Origin: Shimia sediminis
GTDB taxonomy: Bacteria > Pseudomonadota > Alphaproteobacteria > Rhodobacterales > Rhodobacteraceae
Length of the DNA stretch: 64,000 bases
Direction of reading: 5' to 3'
Assembly (NCBI RefSeq): GCF_003990645.1
Contig: NZ_RYZK01000005.1
Location: 1-64,000 of the forward strand
The position numbers and the translations under genes were made by a program. Of the stretch, positions 54,788 through 64,000 are shown piece by piece. Numbering within the stretch: position 1 is the first letter of the stretch; each line of letters opens with the position of its first letter. The notes under the pieces are model-generated. The model searched no databases and was not told where the DNA came from. It saw nothing but the letters and a program-made list of their open reading frames with translations.

Positions 54788-55477
54788 CTATTGCGCCGCT
54801 TGTGCCGCGGCCTTCAGAGCGCGGATGTTTTCGCCATAAACTTCCGGAGTGTCGACAGAGCCGCCCTTGAACACGGCAGAGCCTGCCACAAAACAGTCCG
54901 CTCCAGCCTTAACCAGCGGGCCGATGGTGTTGGGGTCCACCCCGCCGTCGACCTGAATGTGAATCTCGCGATCCCCGATCATCTCGCGCACCTGACGCAC
55001 CTTGTCGACGCTGGAGGGGATGAACTTTTGCCCGCCAAAGCCGGGGTTCACGCTCATCACCAGCACCATGTCGCAGAGCGGCAGCAGGTGCTCGATCACG
55101 TTGGCGGGTGTGCCGGGGTTGAGGCTGATCCCCGCCTTGGCACCGGTGGCCTTGATCGCTTGCAGGGTGCGGTGCGGATGCGGGCCTGCCTCGACATGGG
55201 CGACGATCATGTCAGCGCCTGCATCGGCATAGGCCTGGATATAGGGGTCGACCGGCGCAATCATCAGGTGCACGTCCATGAAGGTTTTGACATGCGGGCG
55301 AAAAGCTTTGATCGCGGGCGGTCCAAAGGTGAGGTTGGGCACGAAATGGCCGTCCATCACGTCAACATGCACCCAGTCGGCGCCTTGCGCTTCGATGGCC
55401 TGAATTTCCTGGCCGAAATTGGCAAAATCCGCAGAGAGGATCGAGGGGGCGATCTTGATGGAACGGTCAAAGCTCAT
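54788..55477 (-). CDS. rpe: Ribulose-phosphate 3-epimerase
   Basis: A 229-residue TIM-barrel enzyme of the pentose-phosphate and Calvin cycles. Metal and catalytic residues are seen in [38 protein letters not shown] and [10 protein letters not shown]. Start at 55477 is the first Met of the standard N-terminus. Single gene. Confidence 0.96.
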   Translation of the reverse strand: MSFDRSIKIAPSILSADFANFGQEIQAIEAQGADWVHVDVMDGHFVPNLTFGPPAIKAFRPHVKTFMDVHLMIAPVDPYIQAYADAGADMIVAHVEAGPHPHRTLQAIKATGAKAGISLNPGTPANVIEHLLPLCDMVLVMSVNPGFGGQKFIPSSVDKVRQVREMIGDREIHIQVDGGVDPNTIGPLVKAGADCFVAGSAVFKGGSVDTPEVYGENIRALKAAAQAAQ

Positions 55478-55645
55478 GAGACGGGCCTTTCGTAAGCGCG
55501 TGATTCGGATCTTGGGCGGAACATGAGTGGCACGGCGCAAAAGTGCAATCACTGCGTTTCATGGCCTGGTGCCGGGAAATACTGGCCGTAGGCCGGATGC
55601 GCGTGCTACGCAGGACAGACATTACAATTGACCGATGAGCCACAT

Positions 55646-56236
55646 ATGCGCGCCCTGCCCCTGCTGATGTCCTGCCTAGCCTCGCCCCTGATCGCCGAGT
55701 GCCCGACACGTGCCGACATGGAAGGCGGCGTCATGCTGCGCAACGCTGGCGGTGAAACCGAAACCTTTAAGACCGGCCCCAACGGGTTCGTACGCGGCAT
55801 TTACGATGACGGACAGGGCTATGGCGCGCACTATCTGCTGATGGGTGGGGTCTATGTGGTCGAGGTGTTTGACACGGAAGACGGCGAGGTCGTTCAGGGG
55901 ACGCGCTCTACCTTTGCCTATCCGGTGAAGCCATCAGAGGTCGGGCCGCCAACGCCGGGCGGGCGCTGGGACGTCAAGACGCTGGTCAATGATCAGGGAG
56001 ATATTCACCCCGGCAAAGAGAGCCACATTTATGGCCCCAACACCGAGATCACCATCGGCACCTGCAGCTATGACATGATCCCGATCCTCTCGATCTATCA
56101 TACGCTGGACGGGTATGAAGAGCGGCTGAATTACCTGCCCGAATTCGGCTTTGCCTATCTTGTCGAGATGAAGGACCCCGGAGAGGCGCCCTTTACCTAT
56201 GATTTTGTTGCCATCGAAGCTGCCGGCAAGCTCTGA
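55646..56236 (+). CDS. Secreted hypothetical protein
   Basis: A 196-residue protein with a short leader (MRALPLLMSCLASPLIA) and cysteines in the mature part. The mature sequence is rich in Gly/Tyr/aromatic residues (GIYDDGQGYGAHYLLMGGVY, DIHPGKESHIYGPNTEITIG). It is probably periplasmic or outer-membrane associated. No family was recognised. A TTG at 55628 would add six residues. Confidence 0.65.
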   Translation: MRALPLLMSCLASPLIAECPTRADMEGGVMLRNAGGETETFKTGPNGFVRGIYDDGQGYGAHYLLMGGVYVVEVFDTEDGEVVQGTRSTFAYPVKPSEVGPPTPGGRWDVKTLVNDQGDIHPGKESHIYGPNTEITIGTCSYDMIPILSIYHTLDGYEERLNYLPEFGFAYLVEMKDPGEAPFTYDFVAIEAAGKL

Positions 56237-56352
56237 GCCCAAGCCTTGCGCCAAGTGCAAGGCGGGCATACGCAATTGTCGCTGGTGGCTTGCAGCGGCA
56301 TGGCACACATAGGTCCCAAGGGAGGACACATGTCCTGAATTTGAGGCTTCTT

Positions 56353-56577
56353 ATGGCACATACTGCACATCACACTGGTTTCGGCGCCTCCGTCCTGCAC
56401 GTCCTGGCGGCTCCCTTCGTGGCTCTGGGCCGCGGCATGGTCGCTCTGGGTGAGGCCAGCTCGCGCCAAAAGCGCGTCACTTATCTGAACTCGTTGACTG
56501 ACAATGAACTGGCAGAGATGGGTTTGCGGCGCGAAGACATCGTTCTGTACGTTTTCCGCGACTGTGCGGGCTACTGA
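56353..56577 (+). CDS. DUF1127 domain protein
   Basis: A 74-residue protein whose last ~35 residues match DUF1127 (YLNSLTDNELAEMGLRREDI), a small basic helical domain common in alphaproteobacteria. In other bacteria such proteins affect phosphate and carbon metabolism or bind RNA. The N-terminal half is hydrophobic and species-specific. A GGGCGGC/GCCGCCC stem follows at 56602-56619. Confidence 0.88.
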   Translation: MAHTAHHTGFGASVLHVLAAPFVALGRGMVALGEASSRQKRVTYLNSLTDNELAEMGLRREDIVLYVFRDCAGY

Positions 56578-56601
56578 ACGGTCCCGATCGACCCTGACGG
56601 T

Positions 56602-56619
56602 GGGCGGCTTAGGCCGCCC
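56602..56619. terminator. GC-rich hairpin after DUF1127
   Basis: GGGCGGC and GCCGCCC around a TTAG loop, followed by a short, imperfect T stretch. A probable terminator. Confidence 0.6.
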
Positions 56620-56704
56620 TCTTGCATTTCGGGGGGCATGAGAGCGCACTTCAAAGGCGGGCGCTTTTGCGTTATGAGCGCGCAACCTTTCGGATAGGCC
56701 CGCC

Positions 56705-57379
56705 ATGATCGAGATCGACAACGTCACGCTACGCTATGGAGACCGCACGGTTCTGAGCGACATTTCCCTGTCGCTGGGTGAGGCGCGTATCGCCATCATC
56801 GGGGCGAACGGGTCTGGCAAATCCTCGTTTGCGCGATTGCTGAACGGCCTGGTTCTGCCATCCGAGGGCACGGTGCGCGTGGATGGGATGAGCACCAAGT
56901 CCGATGGCAAGGATGTGCGCCGCAAGGTTGGGTTTGTGTTTCAGAACCCTGACAACCAGATCGTTTTTCCCGTGGTGGAAGAGGACCTGGCCTTTGGCAT
57001 GAAGAACCTTGGGTTCTCCAAAGAGGACATCGCCCGCAAGACCACGGAAATCCTCGCCCGGTACGACATGAGCGATCTGCGCGAGCACCCTGCCCACCTG
57101 TTGTCAGGGGGGCAGAAACAATTGCTGGCAATCTCCGGCGTGCTGGTGATGGAGCCTGCCTATGTCGTACTGGATGAACCGACAACGCTGCTGGATCTGC
57201 GCAACAAGCGCAGGGTCACCCGCGCGATTGACGCGTTGGAGCAGACCGTGATCCTGGCCAGTCACGATCTGGAGCTGTTGCAGGAATTTGACCGGGTCAT
57301 CGTGTTTGACGAGGGGCGCATTGTTGCTGATGACACACCGGACAAGGCGATCCCCTTCTACGTCGAGCGGATGAGCTGA
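56705..57379 (+). CDS. bioM: Biotin ECF transporter, ATPase subunit
   Basis: A 224-residue ABC ATPase of the ECF A type. Walker A is [19 protein letters not shown], the Q-loop region is [20 protein letters not shown], signature [16 protein letters not shown] with Walker [14 protein letters not shown]. It is assigned to biotin because bioN and bioY follow. It overlaps bioN by one base. Together with BioN it energises uptake by BioY. Confidence 0.92.
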   Translation: MIEIDNVTLRYGDRTVLSDISLSLGEARIAIIGANGSGKSSFARLLNGLVLPSEGTVRVDGMSTKSDGKDVRRKVGFVFQNPDNQIVFPVVEEDLAFGMKNLGFSKEDIARKTTEILARYDMSDLREHPAHLLSGGQKQLLAISGVLVMEPAYVVLDEPTTLLDLRNKRRVTRAIDALEQTVILASHDLELLQEFDRVIVFDEGRIVADDTPDKAIPFYVERMS

Positions 57380-57975
57380 TGCTGGACCTTTACGCACCCG
57401 GCACGTCGATCCTGCACCGGATGTCACCGGGGCCGAAGATGCTGGCGCTGATGGTGGGGGCAACGGCGCTGTTTCTCAATCAGAGCCTGGTTGTCACGCT
57501 GGCCGCGCTGATTGTGGTGCTGGGTCTTTACCGTTTGGCACAGCTGACAATGAAACAGGCCTGGCAACAGCTGCGCCCCCTGTTGTGGATCTTTGTCCTG
57601 TTCTTTGCCCTGCAGTGGTGGTTTTCCGGGGTGACTCTGGCGGCTTATGTGGTGCTGCGGCTGGCGGCGCTGATCCTGCTGGCAAGCCTGGTGACGCTGA
57701 CAACGCGGTCCAGCGACATGATCGACACCATGACCTGGGCCTTGGGGGTCCTGCGACCGCTGGGCGTCAATCCCGCAAAGATCGGGCTGGCGATTTCATT
57801 GGCCCTGCGGTTCATCCCGGTGCTGGCACAGATCACGCAGGACGTGCGCGAGGCGCAAAAAGCGCGCGGGCTGGAACGCTCGGTGATTGCCGTCGCCATG
57901 CCAGTGGCGATCCGCACCCTCAAGATGGCGGATGATATTTCGGATGCCATCGACTCTCGAGGATATCGTCCCTAA
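57379..57975 (+). CDS. bioN: Biotin ECF transporter, T subunit
   Basis: A 198-residue transmembrane energy-coupling subunit (CbiQ/EcfT family). Hydrophobic helices lead to the two conserved coupling motifs near the C-terminus, AQKARGLE and ISDAIDSRGY, which anchor the ATPase. The gene starts within the bioM stop. A 100-nt gap then separates it from bioY. Confidence 0.92.
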   Translation: MLDLYAPGTSILHRMSPGPKMLALMVGATALFLNQSLVVTLAALIVVLGLYRLAQLTMKQAWQQLRPLLWIFVLFFALQWWFSGVTLAAYVVLRLAALILLASLVTLTTRSSDMIDTMTWALGVLRPLGVNPAKIGLAISLALRFIPVLAQITQDVREAQKARGLERSVIAVAMPVAIRTLKMADDISDAIDSRGYRP

Positions 57976-58075
57976 AAGACGCCGCAACGTGGCAGCTGCC
58001 CTTGCCGTGATCCTGTCGGCTTTTTACCAGCCGCGCCAAGCAAACACGCGCAACACAGGCAAGAGGAACACTGAA

Positions 58076-58612
58076 ATGGACACCAAGAGCATCGTCTATA
58101 TCGCTCTTTTCGCGGCTTTGACCGCAGCGCTTGGCCTGATGCCGCCGGTCAGCTTTGCCGGACTGGCCCTGCCGCCCATTACAGCGCAATCGCTGGGGGT
58201 CATGCTGGCGGGCGCGGTCGCTGGCGCACGTCGGGGTGGATTGGCGTTGTTGCTGTTCGTCGTGCTGGTGGCGGTTGGTCTTCCGTTGCTTGCGGGCGGG
58301 CGCGGTGGCTTTGGCGTGCTGGCGGGCACCTCGGGCGGGTTCATTCTGGCGTGGCCGCTCTGTGCCGCACTGATCGGGTATCTTGTGTCCAAGGCCCCCG
58401 GCGCGGGCTTTGCAATGACGGCGGTTTCCATCGCGCTTGGAGGCATTGTGCTGATGTATGCCATCGGCATTCCGTGGATGGCCTTTGTCGGCAAACTGGG
58501 CCTGGCAAAATCGCTGACCATCATGGTGGCCTATGTGCCGGGCGATCTGGTAAAGGTGGTGCTGGCCACGATCATTGTCCGGGGCTTGCGCCGGGCCTAT
58601 CCAAACCTCTGA
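58076..58612 (+). CDS. bioY: Biotin transporter substrate-specific subunit
   Basis: A 178-residue S component with six hydrophobic segments and the BioY hallmarks ITAQSLGVMLAGAVAGARRG and GGRGGFGVLAGTSGGFILAW. It binds biotin and can act alone at low affinity or with BioMN at high affinity. Start at 58076. Followed by the acyl-CoA ligase after 10 nt. No clear BioR site (TTATnnATAA type) was recognised upstream of bioM. Confidence 0.94.
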   Translation: MDTKSIVYIALFAALTAALGLMPPVSFAGLALPPITAQSLGVMLAGAVAGARRGGLALLLFVVLVAVGLPLLAGGRGGFGVLAGTSGGFILAWPLCAALIGYLVSKAPGAGFAMTAVSIALGGIVLMYAIGIPWMAFVGKLGLAKSLTIMVAYVPGDLVKVVLATIIVRGLRRAYPNL

Positions 58613-58622
58613 AGGAGGGCGC

Positions 58623-60128
58623 TTGCCCTTACGCAACGCCATAGACATGCATGCCCGCCAACGCCCCGATGCGCTGGCGGTCAACATGTCTGGTGCACGG
58701 CTGACTTATGGCGCGTTGCACGACCGGATCGCCCGACTGCACGGCGCGCTGTCGGCTTTGCCGGGCCGCCCCCGTGAAACCCTGAGGTTGCCGGAACAGG
58801 GCCGCCTGTTCGCGCTGTCCGTTGGCAACCACGCGGCGGCAGCCACGCTTTTGGCGACAGCAATGAGCACGCCGCATGCGGTTGAGCTGCTTGATCCCAA
58901 CTGGCCCGACAGCTTGTTGCAACAAACTCTGGTCAAACTGACGCCGGATGCGGTGTTTTGCCTGTCGCGCCAAACGGCCCTGATCGAGGCCGCGACCCGT
59001 CTGGGCGTTCCTGTGATCCGTGTGGACACGGATGATTTTGAGGGGTTTCTGGCAGCGCCTGCCCCACTGCCGTGGAGTGCGCCAGAGGATATTTTTCTTG
59101 TCGGTTTCACCTCGGGTACAACCTCGCGCCCCAAGGCCTTTGCCCGAGCGCGCCATTCCTGGCGGGCGTCGCTGGATGCGAGCCGCGAGGCCTTTGCCCT
59201 GACAGACCGCAGCCACACCTTTGCCCCTGGCCCCCTGGCGCATGGCATCACCATGTATGCGCTGGCCGAAACGCTGGAGTTGGGCGCGGGTTTTCATGGC
59301 ATCGCGCGGTTCGATCTGCCGGGTGCCCATCGCGCCATGGCCGAGGCACGCCGCATCGTGGCGGTGCCAACCCTGCTGGGGGCGTTGAGCCATGGGGCAC
59401 CGCAGGACCAGATCGCCGAGATCACCACGGCGGGCGCCAAACTGGATCCGACGCTGCTGGCGCGCGCGAAAGAGGTTTTTCCACGGGCGCGCATCCATGA
59501 ATACTATGGCGCGTCAGAGCTGGGGTTTGTCAGCCTCAACACCCATGGTCGCGACAGCTCATCAGCGCCGGCCCATAGTGTCGGACGCCCTTTTCCGCAT
59601 GTCGAACTGTCCATTCGCAAAGACGGCCACGAGGTGCCGCAAGGCAGCGCCGGAACAATCTTTGTGCGCGGTGATCTGGCGATTGATGGCTATCTCTGGG
59701 GCGGTCGCAACAGCGGGTTTCGTCGCGAAGGCCCCTGGGCGACAGTTGGCGATATCGGGCGGCTGAACACCGATGGCAGCCTGTCGATCCTTGGACGCGA
59801 GGGCGGCATGGTGATCACCTCGGGGCACAATGTCTATCCGCAGGAAGTTGAGACCGCACTGGCCGCATTGCCGGGCGTCAAAGGCGCGATTGTGCTGGGG
59901 CGGGTGCATCCGTCGCGTGGGCAGGAGATTGTCGCCATCGTCGAGGGCGACATCGAGGCCGACGAAATTCGCGCGCGGCTGGCGCTCAGCCTGCCACGGT
60001 ACAAACTGCCGCGGCAGATTTTCAGGACCGGCGACTGGCCGCTGACCAGCAGCGGCAAGATCGCCCGCGCCACGCTGCAGGAATGGCTGGATCAGGAGGA
60101 TGCGCGCCTTGACCGCCTTACCGCCTGA
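58623..60128 (+). CDS. AMP-dependent acyl-CoA ligase linked to biotin transport (YhfT-like)
   Basis: A 501-residue ANL ligase with FTSGTTSRPKAFARARHSW as AMP-binding loop, HEYYGASELGFVSL, and the catalytic lysine in LTSSGKIARATLQEWL. Translation most likely starts at the TTG 58623, five bases after GGAGG; the next ATG (58647) is too far from the binding site. Gene order bioY - ligase - thiolase matches the yhfU-yhfT-yhfS set of Bacillus, where the ligase is linked to biotin by comparative genomics. Substrate could be a fatty acid or pimelate-like acid, unproven. Confidence 0.85.
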   Translation: MPLRNAIDMHARQRPDALAVNMSGARLTYGALHDRIARLHGALSALPGRPRETLRLPEQGRLFALSVGNHAAAATLLATAMSTPHAVELLDPNWPDSLLQQTLVKLTPDAVFCLSRQTALIEAATRLGVPVIRVDTDDFEGFLAAPAPLPWSAPEDIFLVGFTSGTTSRPKAFARARHSWRASLDASREAFALTDRSHTFAPGPLAHGITMYALAETLELGAGFHGIARFDLPGAHRAMAEARRIVAVPTLLGALSHGAPQDQIAEITTAGAKLDPTLLARAKEVFPRARIHEYYGASELGFVSLNTHGRDSSSAPAHSVGRPFPHVELSIRKDGHEVPQGSAGTIFVRGDLAIDGYLWGGRNSGFRREGPWATVGDIGRLNTDGSLSILGREGGMVITSGHNVYPQEVETALAALPGVKGAIVLGRVHPSRGQEIVAIVEGDIEADEIRARLALSLPRYKLPRQIFRTGDWPLTSSGKIARATLQEWLDQEDARLDRLTA

Positions 60129-61263
60129 GCGCCAGCCCGTCATCATCGCCGCCCGCCGCAGCGCCATCGGACGCGCAGGCGGCATGTTTCGGGACGTTGA
60201 GGTAGAGGACCTGGCGGCGCCGGTACTGCGGGCGGTGGTCGAAGACGCGCGCGTCGCAGCGGATGAGATCGACGATGTCATTCTTGGCAATGCCGCTGGC
60301 CCCGGCGGCAATGTCGCGAGACTGGCCGCACTTCACGCATGGGGCAATGTCGCCATTCCCGGCGTCACCACGGACCGCCAATGCGGCGCGGGGCTGGAAG
60401 CCGTCATTCACGCCTGCCGCCTGATCCAGGCAGGTGCGGGTGAGGTCTATGTGGCGGGCGGTGTCGAAAGCCACAGCCGCACACCCAGTCGGACTTTGCC
60501 GGGAGGCGCGCCGTATGACCGGGCACGCTTTGCACCGGACGACATCGGTGATCCGGAGATGGGCATGGCCGCGGAGAACGTGGCGCAGCACTACACTGTC
60601 TCACGCGCGCGGCAGGACGCCTTTGCCCTGCAATCCCACGCACGTGCGACAGCCGCGCAAGCTGAGGGCAGCTTTTCGACAGAAATTGTCCCCATCAACG
60701 GCCATACCCGGGACGAATGCCCCCGCGCTGATCTGACAGCAGAGCGACTTGCCCGCCTGCGTCCGGCCTTTGCCAAGGGCGGTACGGTGACCGTCGCCAA
60801 CAGCTGCCCGTTGAACGACGGGGCATCGGCGGTGGTGGTGACCTCGGCCGCGCGCGCGCACGTTCTCGGCCATAAGCGTGTGCTCGGGTTTGAGGATGCC
60901 GCGAGCGCGGGCGTTGATCCCAATCTTTTGGGTATTGGCCCGGTCGCCTCTACCCAAAAACTGCTGCAACGCCGTCCGGACCTGTCGCTGGATCAGCTCA
61001 CCCATCTTGAATTCAACGAAGCCTTTGCCGCGCAGGTTCTGGCGAGCCTGGATCAGCTTGGCCTGCCCGCTGATCTGCCCAACCGACAGGGTGGTGCCAT
61101 CGCCCTTGGCCATCCCTTCGGCGCGTCGGGCGCGATCCTTGTCACGCGGCTCTTTTCCCAGCTGGCGCGCACCCCGGCCCCGGAAAACGCCCTTGCCATG
61201 GCGATGATCGGTATCGGCGGCGGACAGGGGCTCACGGCAGCTTTCAGACCCATCGCTCTCTAG
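60100..61263 (+). CDS. Thiolase-like protein linked to biotin transport (YhfS-like), lacking the second catalytic Cys
   Basis: A 387-residue thiolase-fold protein (ATG 60100; an alternative TTG at 60109 has better spacing from AGGAGG). The acyl-binding Cys95 in TDRQCGAGLE and His338 in LGHPFGASG are present, but the C-terminal motif reads MIGIGGGQG, with Gly371 where thiolases have cysteine (CIGGG). That residue normally acts as base in cleavage and condensation, so ordinary activity is doubtful. It overlaps the ligase gene by 29 nt and ends the bioMNY cluster. Confidence 0.88.
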   Translation: MRALTALPPERQPVIIAARRSAIGRAGGMFRDVEVEDLAAPVLRAVVEDARVAADEIDDVILGNAAGPGGNVARLAALHAWGNVAIPGVTTDRQCGAGLEAVIHACRLIQAGAGEVYVAGGVESHSRTPSRTLPGGAPYDRARFAPDDIGDPEMGMAAENVAQHYTVSRARQDAFALQSHARATAAQAEGSFSTEIVPINGHTRDECPRADLTAERLARLRPAFAKGGTVTVANSCPLNDGASAVVVTSAARAHVLGHKRVLGFEDAASAGVDPNLLGIGPVASTQKLLQRRPDLSLDQLTHLEFNEAFAAQVLASLDQLGLPADLPNRQGGAIALGHPFGASGAILVTRLFSQLARTPAPENALAMAMIGIGGGQGLTAAFRPIAL

Positions 61264-61273
61264 ACTTCATCTT

Positions 61274-61338
61274 GCCCAAAATACTCCGGGGTGAATTGGC
61301 ACCGGACTTGTTCCGGGGCCAAGAGGGGCAGCGCCCCT
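61274..61338 (+). repeat. Dispersed intergenic element, copy B
   Basis: CCAAAATACTCCGGGGTG plus AATTGGC, a different middle (ACCGGACTTGTTCCGGGG-like), then CCAAGAGGGGC and GCGCCCCT. Shares both outer blocks with the element at 39961-40019, inverted. Confidence 0.75.
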
Positions 61339-61346
61339 GAAACGCG

Positions 61347-61376
61347 AAACGGGGCCGCCAATGCGACCCCGTTTCA
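61347..61376. terminator. Hairpin between the thiolase and ilvD
   Basis: GAAACGGGG and CCCCGTTTC are perfect 9-nt arms around a 12-nt loop in the convergent gap near the ilvD stop. No long U-tract follows on either side. Confidence 0.5.
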
Positions 61377-61393
61377 AATTCAGTTTCAATAGC

Positions 61394-63247
61394 TTACTCG
61401 TCGTCTTCTTCCAGCACACGCACGGCACCAGTAGACGCGTTAGACACATGCGCCGCGTAGACCTTGAGCGCCTTGGACACGGCGCGCGGGCGTCCCATCG
61501 CCTTCCAGACCTTCTTGTCGGCCTGCGGGTGGTTGGCGCGGCGTTCCGCCAACACCTCGTCGCTCACATCCAGATGGATGGAACGCTGAGGCACCGAGAT
61601 CTTGATCTTGTCGCCATCTTCCACCAAGCCGATCACACCCTTTTCGGCGGCTTCCGGCGAGGCGTGGCCGATCGACAGACCCGCGGTGCCGCCCGAGAAC
61701 CGGCCATCGGTCAACAGCGCGCAGGTGGTGTCGAGCTTTTTCGACTTCAGATAGGCGGTCGGGTAGAGCATTTCCTGCATGCCTGGACCGCCCTTGGGAC
61801 CTTCGTAACGGATCACGACGACGGAATAGGGTTTCACCTCGCCCTGCAGGATGCCGTGCATGGCGTCTTCCATGGATTCAAAGACCTTGGCCGTGCCTTC
61901 GAACTCATACATCTCTTTGATGACGCCTGCGGTTTTCAGGATGCAGCCCTGCTCGGCAATGTTGCCGAACAGCACGCAAAGCCCGCCCTCTTCCGAGTAG
62001 GCGTTTTCAAAGTCGCGTACGCAACCGTCTTCGATGTCCAGATCCAGTTCGGTGTACATGCGCGACTGGCTGAAGGCTTGCGTGGTGCGCACACCACCGG
62101 GGGCGGCGATGAACAGATCACGCGCTTCGTTGCCTGCGGTTTCGCGGCGCACGTCCCATTTGTCGATGAACTCCCCAACGGTTTTTTCATGCACCGTAGC
62201 GCACTCGCGGTGGATTTTGCCTTCGCGGTCCAGCTCACCCAGGATGCGGGCAATGCCGCCTGCGCGGTGCACGTCTTCCATGTGGTATTTGGGCGTCGAG
62301 GGCGCGACCTTGCACAGGTGCGGGATCTGGCGGCTCATGCGGTCCATGTCGGCCATGGTGAAATCCACTTCGCCTTCGTGCGCGATGGCCAGAAGGTGCA
62401 GCACGGTGTTGGTCGAGCCACCCATGGCAATATCCAGCGCCATGGCGTTTTCAAAGGCCTTGAAGTTGGCAATGCCGCGCGGCAGGGCGGTTTCATCCCC
62501 GTCCCTGTACCAGCGTTCGCAAAGCTCGATGATCTTGTGACCGGCTTCTTCGAACAGGCCGCGGCGTTTGGAGTGGGTCGCCAGCAACGAGCCGTTGCCC
62601 GGCAGCGCGAGGCCCAGCGCCTCGGCCAGACAGTTCATCGAGTTGGCGGTGAACATGCCCGAGCACGACCCGCAGGTCGGGCAGGCCGAGCGTTCCAGCT
62701 TGTCGACTTCTTCCATCGAGCGGTCTTCGTCGGTCGCGCCGACGATGGCGGTGACGAGGTCGGCCTTGTGTTCGCCATCCTGCAGAATGACCTTGCCCGC
62801 TTCCATCGGACCACCCGAGACAAACACCGCGGGGATGTTCAGACGCATGGCGGCCATCAGCATGCCCGGCGTGATCTTGTCACAGTTCGAGATGCAGACC
62901 AGCGCGTCGGCACAGTGGGCGTTGGCCATGTATTCGACGCTGTCGGCGATGACTTCGCGTGAGGGCAGCGAATAGAGCATGCCGTCGTGACCCATGGCGA
63001 TGCCATCATCCACGGCGATTGTGTTCATTTCCTTGGCAACACCACCGGCCTTTTCGATCTCGCGCGCGACCAGTTGGCCCATGTCTTTCAGGTGCACGTG
63101 GCCCGGCACAAACTCGGTGAACGAGTTCACCACAGCCACAATCGGTTTGCCAAAATCCTCGGTTTTCATGCCGGTCGCACGCCACAGCGCGCGGGCGGCG
63201 GCCATGCGGCGGCCAAAGGTGGACGTCTTGGAACGAAGATCAGGCAT
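61394..63247 (-). CDS. ilvD: Dihydroxy-acid dehydratase
   Basis: A 617-residue iron-sulfur enzyme for branched-chain amino acid synthesis, converting dihydroxyacids to ketoacids. Family hallmarks include [39 protein letters not shown] and [20 protein letters not shown]. The start at 63247 gives the usual [21 protein letters not shown]-terminus. It provides a precursor that panB also uses (2-oxoisovalerate), though the genes are far apart. Confidence 0.96.
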   Translation of the reverse strand: MPDLRSKTSTFGRRMAAARALWRATGMKTEDFGKPIVAVVNSFTEFVPGHVHLKDMGQLVAREIEKAGGVAKEMNTIAVDDGIAMGHDGMLYSLPSREVIADSVEYMANAHCADALVCISNCDKITPGMLMAAMRLNIPAVFVSGGPMEAGKVILQDGEHKADLVTAIVGATDEDRSMEEVDKLERSACPTCGSCSGMFTANSMNCLAEALGLALPGNGSLLATHSKRRGLFEEAGHKIIELCERWYRDGDETALPRGIANFKAFENAMALDIAMGGSTNTVLHLLAIAHEGEVDFTMADMDRMSRQIPHLCKVAPSTPKYHMEDVHRAGGIARILGELDREGKIHRECATVHEKTVGEFIDKWDVRRETAGNEARDLFIAAPGGVRTTQAFSQSRMYTELDLDIEDGCVRDFENAYSEEGGLCVLFGNIAEQGCILKTAGVIKEMYEFEGTAKVFESMEDAMHGILQGEVKPYSVVVIRYEGPKGGPGMQEMLYPTAYLKSKKLDTTCALLTDGRFSGGTAGLSIGHASPEAAEKGVIGLVEDGDKIKISVPQRSIHLDVSDEVLAERRANHPQADKKVWKAMGRPRAVSKALKVYAAHVSNASTGAVRVLEEDDE

Positions 63248-63384
63248 TGCGGGTCTCCTTGAGAATGGCTGTCCGGATGTCGGGTCTGGCACTGACGGGT
63301 GCCATCGTAACGGGTGATTTGCAAGGCAATATGGGGGAAATATTGCGCGGGCCAAGGGTAATTCAACCAAAACTGTCGTTGTAG

Positions 63385-64000
63385 CTCGGACGGCGAGTTC
63401 TTAATGTCCGCAAGAGCCAGCTTGAGGACGACGCCATAACACCCCCTGCCCCCACGATCCCACGTCGGGTTTTCCAGACCTGGAAGACCAAGGATGTCGC
63501 GCAAATGGCGCGTCCAATGCGGCGTTGGATCAGGTCTTGGGTCGACAAAAACCCCGAGTGGCGTGTTGAGCTGCACGATGATGGCGATTGCCTGAGCTTC
63601 ATCAAAACCGTGTGGCCGAACCATCTGGAAACCTACCTGGGTTTGAACCCGGTCGAGCGGTCGGATTTCTGGCGCTATCTCGTGGTGCTGCATCACGGTG
63701 GGCTTTACACCGACGCCGACACCATTTGCCGCAAGCCACTTTCGCAATGGATGCAGCCAACGGACACAGCCGTGATCGGGATCGACGGCGATTATCTCGA
63801 CAAGCTGCGCGACTGGCAGCCCGAGGGTCACGTGCAATCCGGTGGCGCCTATAACCTGTCGCTGTGGTGGCACGACAATATCGTGGCCTTTTCCAACTGG
63901 ACCTTTGCCTTTGCGCCCGGCCACCCGATCCTGGCCGAGACCGTGCGACGGATCGAGATCAACGTGAAAGACCCTTTCTTCATCGACCAACGCCCGGATT
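63385..64000 (+). CDS. Glycosyltransferase with DXD motif (OCH1-like), partial
   Basis: The frame is open to the right edge. The protein starts with [13 protein letters not shown], the N-terminal motif of DXD glycosyltransferases of the capsule or OCH1 type. The nucleotide-sugar site is seen in [15 protein letters not shown], with [13 protein letters not shown] before it. No in-frame ATG, GTG or TTG is found between the upstream stop (63382) and 63505, which is inside the domain. So the start is unresolved: a frameshift, a non-canonical start or an assembly error may be present. 3' end not visible. Confidence 0.8.

Noticed and set aside
56580-56704. BioR operator before bioM
   Set aside because: No TTATnnATAA-type palindrome was found in the leader, only TTATGAGC, which does not fit.

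Overview
The window reads as a chromosomal segment of an alphaproteobacterium of the order Rhodobacterales, most likely the marine Roseobacter group. The reasons are the GC-rich coding sequence, the short-form HisG with a HisZ partner, a B12-dependent class II ribonucleotide reductase, a BioMNY biotin ECF transporter, DUF1489, DUF938 and DUF1127 proteins, a BMP-type nucleoside ABC system, a dimethylglycine-dehydrogenase-like flavoprotein fused to a GcvT module, and a cupin resembling DMSP-lyase-like proteins. No rRNA, tRNA, CRISPR array, prophage or replication origin was seen.

Layout. 1-1143: edge of an insertion sequence that has landed in an already damaged AraC-type regulator gene. 1272-8027: a four-gene acyl-CoA catabolic operon (acyl-CoA ligase, DMSP-lyase-like cupin, fused hydratase/dehydrogenase, thiolase) divergent from a LysR regulator. 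8061-11199: proXWV betaine importer. 11781-14667: nrdJ and a divergent DUF1489 gene. 14719-17980: hisS-hisZ-hisG. 18068-23275: small SH3-like protein, crotonase, slyX and dnaE. 24189-28851: nucleoside-type ABC transporter operon ending in a strong terminator. 28939-31204: a flavin-binding protein, then a decayed junction of two truncated genes. 31205-34708: sulfatase, a small coupled gene and a membrane-anchored TPR protein. 34817-40485: VOC protein, SDR, LysR regulator, an aldo/keto reductase - flavoprotein - DUF938 operon and an AhpD-like protein. 40547-42138: three consecutive secreted EF-hand proteins. 42186-48000: GcvT-fused dehydrogenase, a small membrane peptide, panC-panB and an outer-membrane-like protein. 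47862-55477: D-lactate/glycolate-type dehydrogenase, gamma-glutamyltransferase, acetyltransferase, 2-hydroxyacid dehydrogenase, SH3 protein, LpxL-like acyltransferase and rpe. 55646-61263: secreted hypothetical, DUF1127 and bioMNY followed by an acyl-CoA ligase and an unusual thiolase. 61394-64000: ilvD and a partial glycosyltransferase.

Most of the window is housekeeping and transport. The more unusual parts are non-coding: a 28-bp perfect palindrome dispersed in five places; a second dispersed element (39961-40019 and 61274-61338); twin 22-bp AT-rich palindromes between DUF1489 and hisG; a pair of 17-bp repeats with a palindromic core between slyX and dnaE; and a leader of nested inverted repeats before the third EF-hand gene. 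On the protein side the best leads are the bioMNY-ligase-thiolase cluster, whose thiolase has glycine where the second catalytic cysteine should be, and the cupin inside the beta-oxidation-like operon. I found no clear candidate for an entirely new defence or mobile system.
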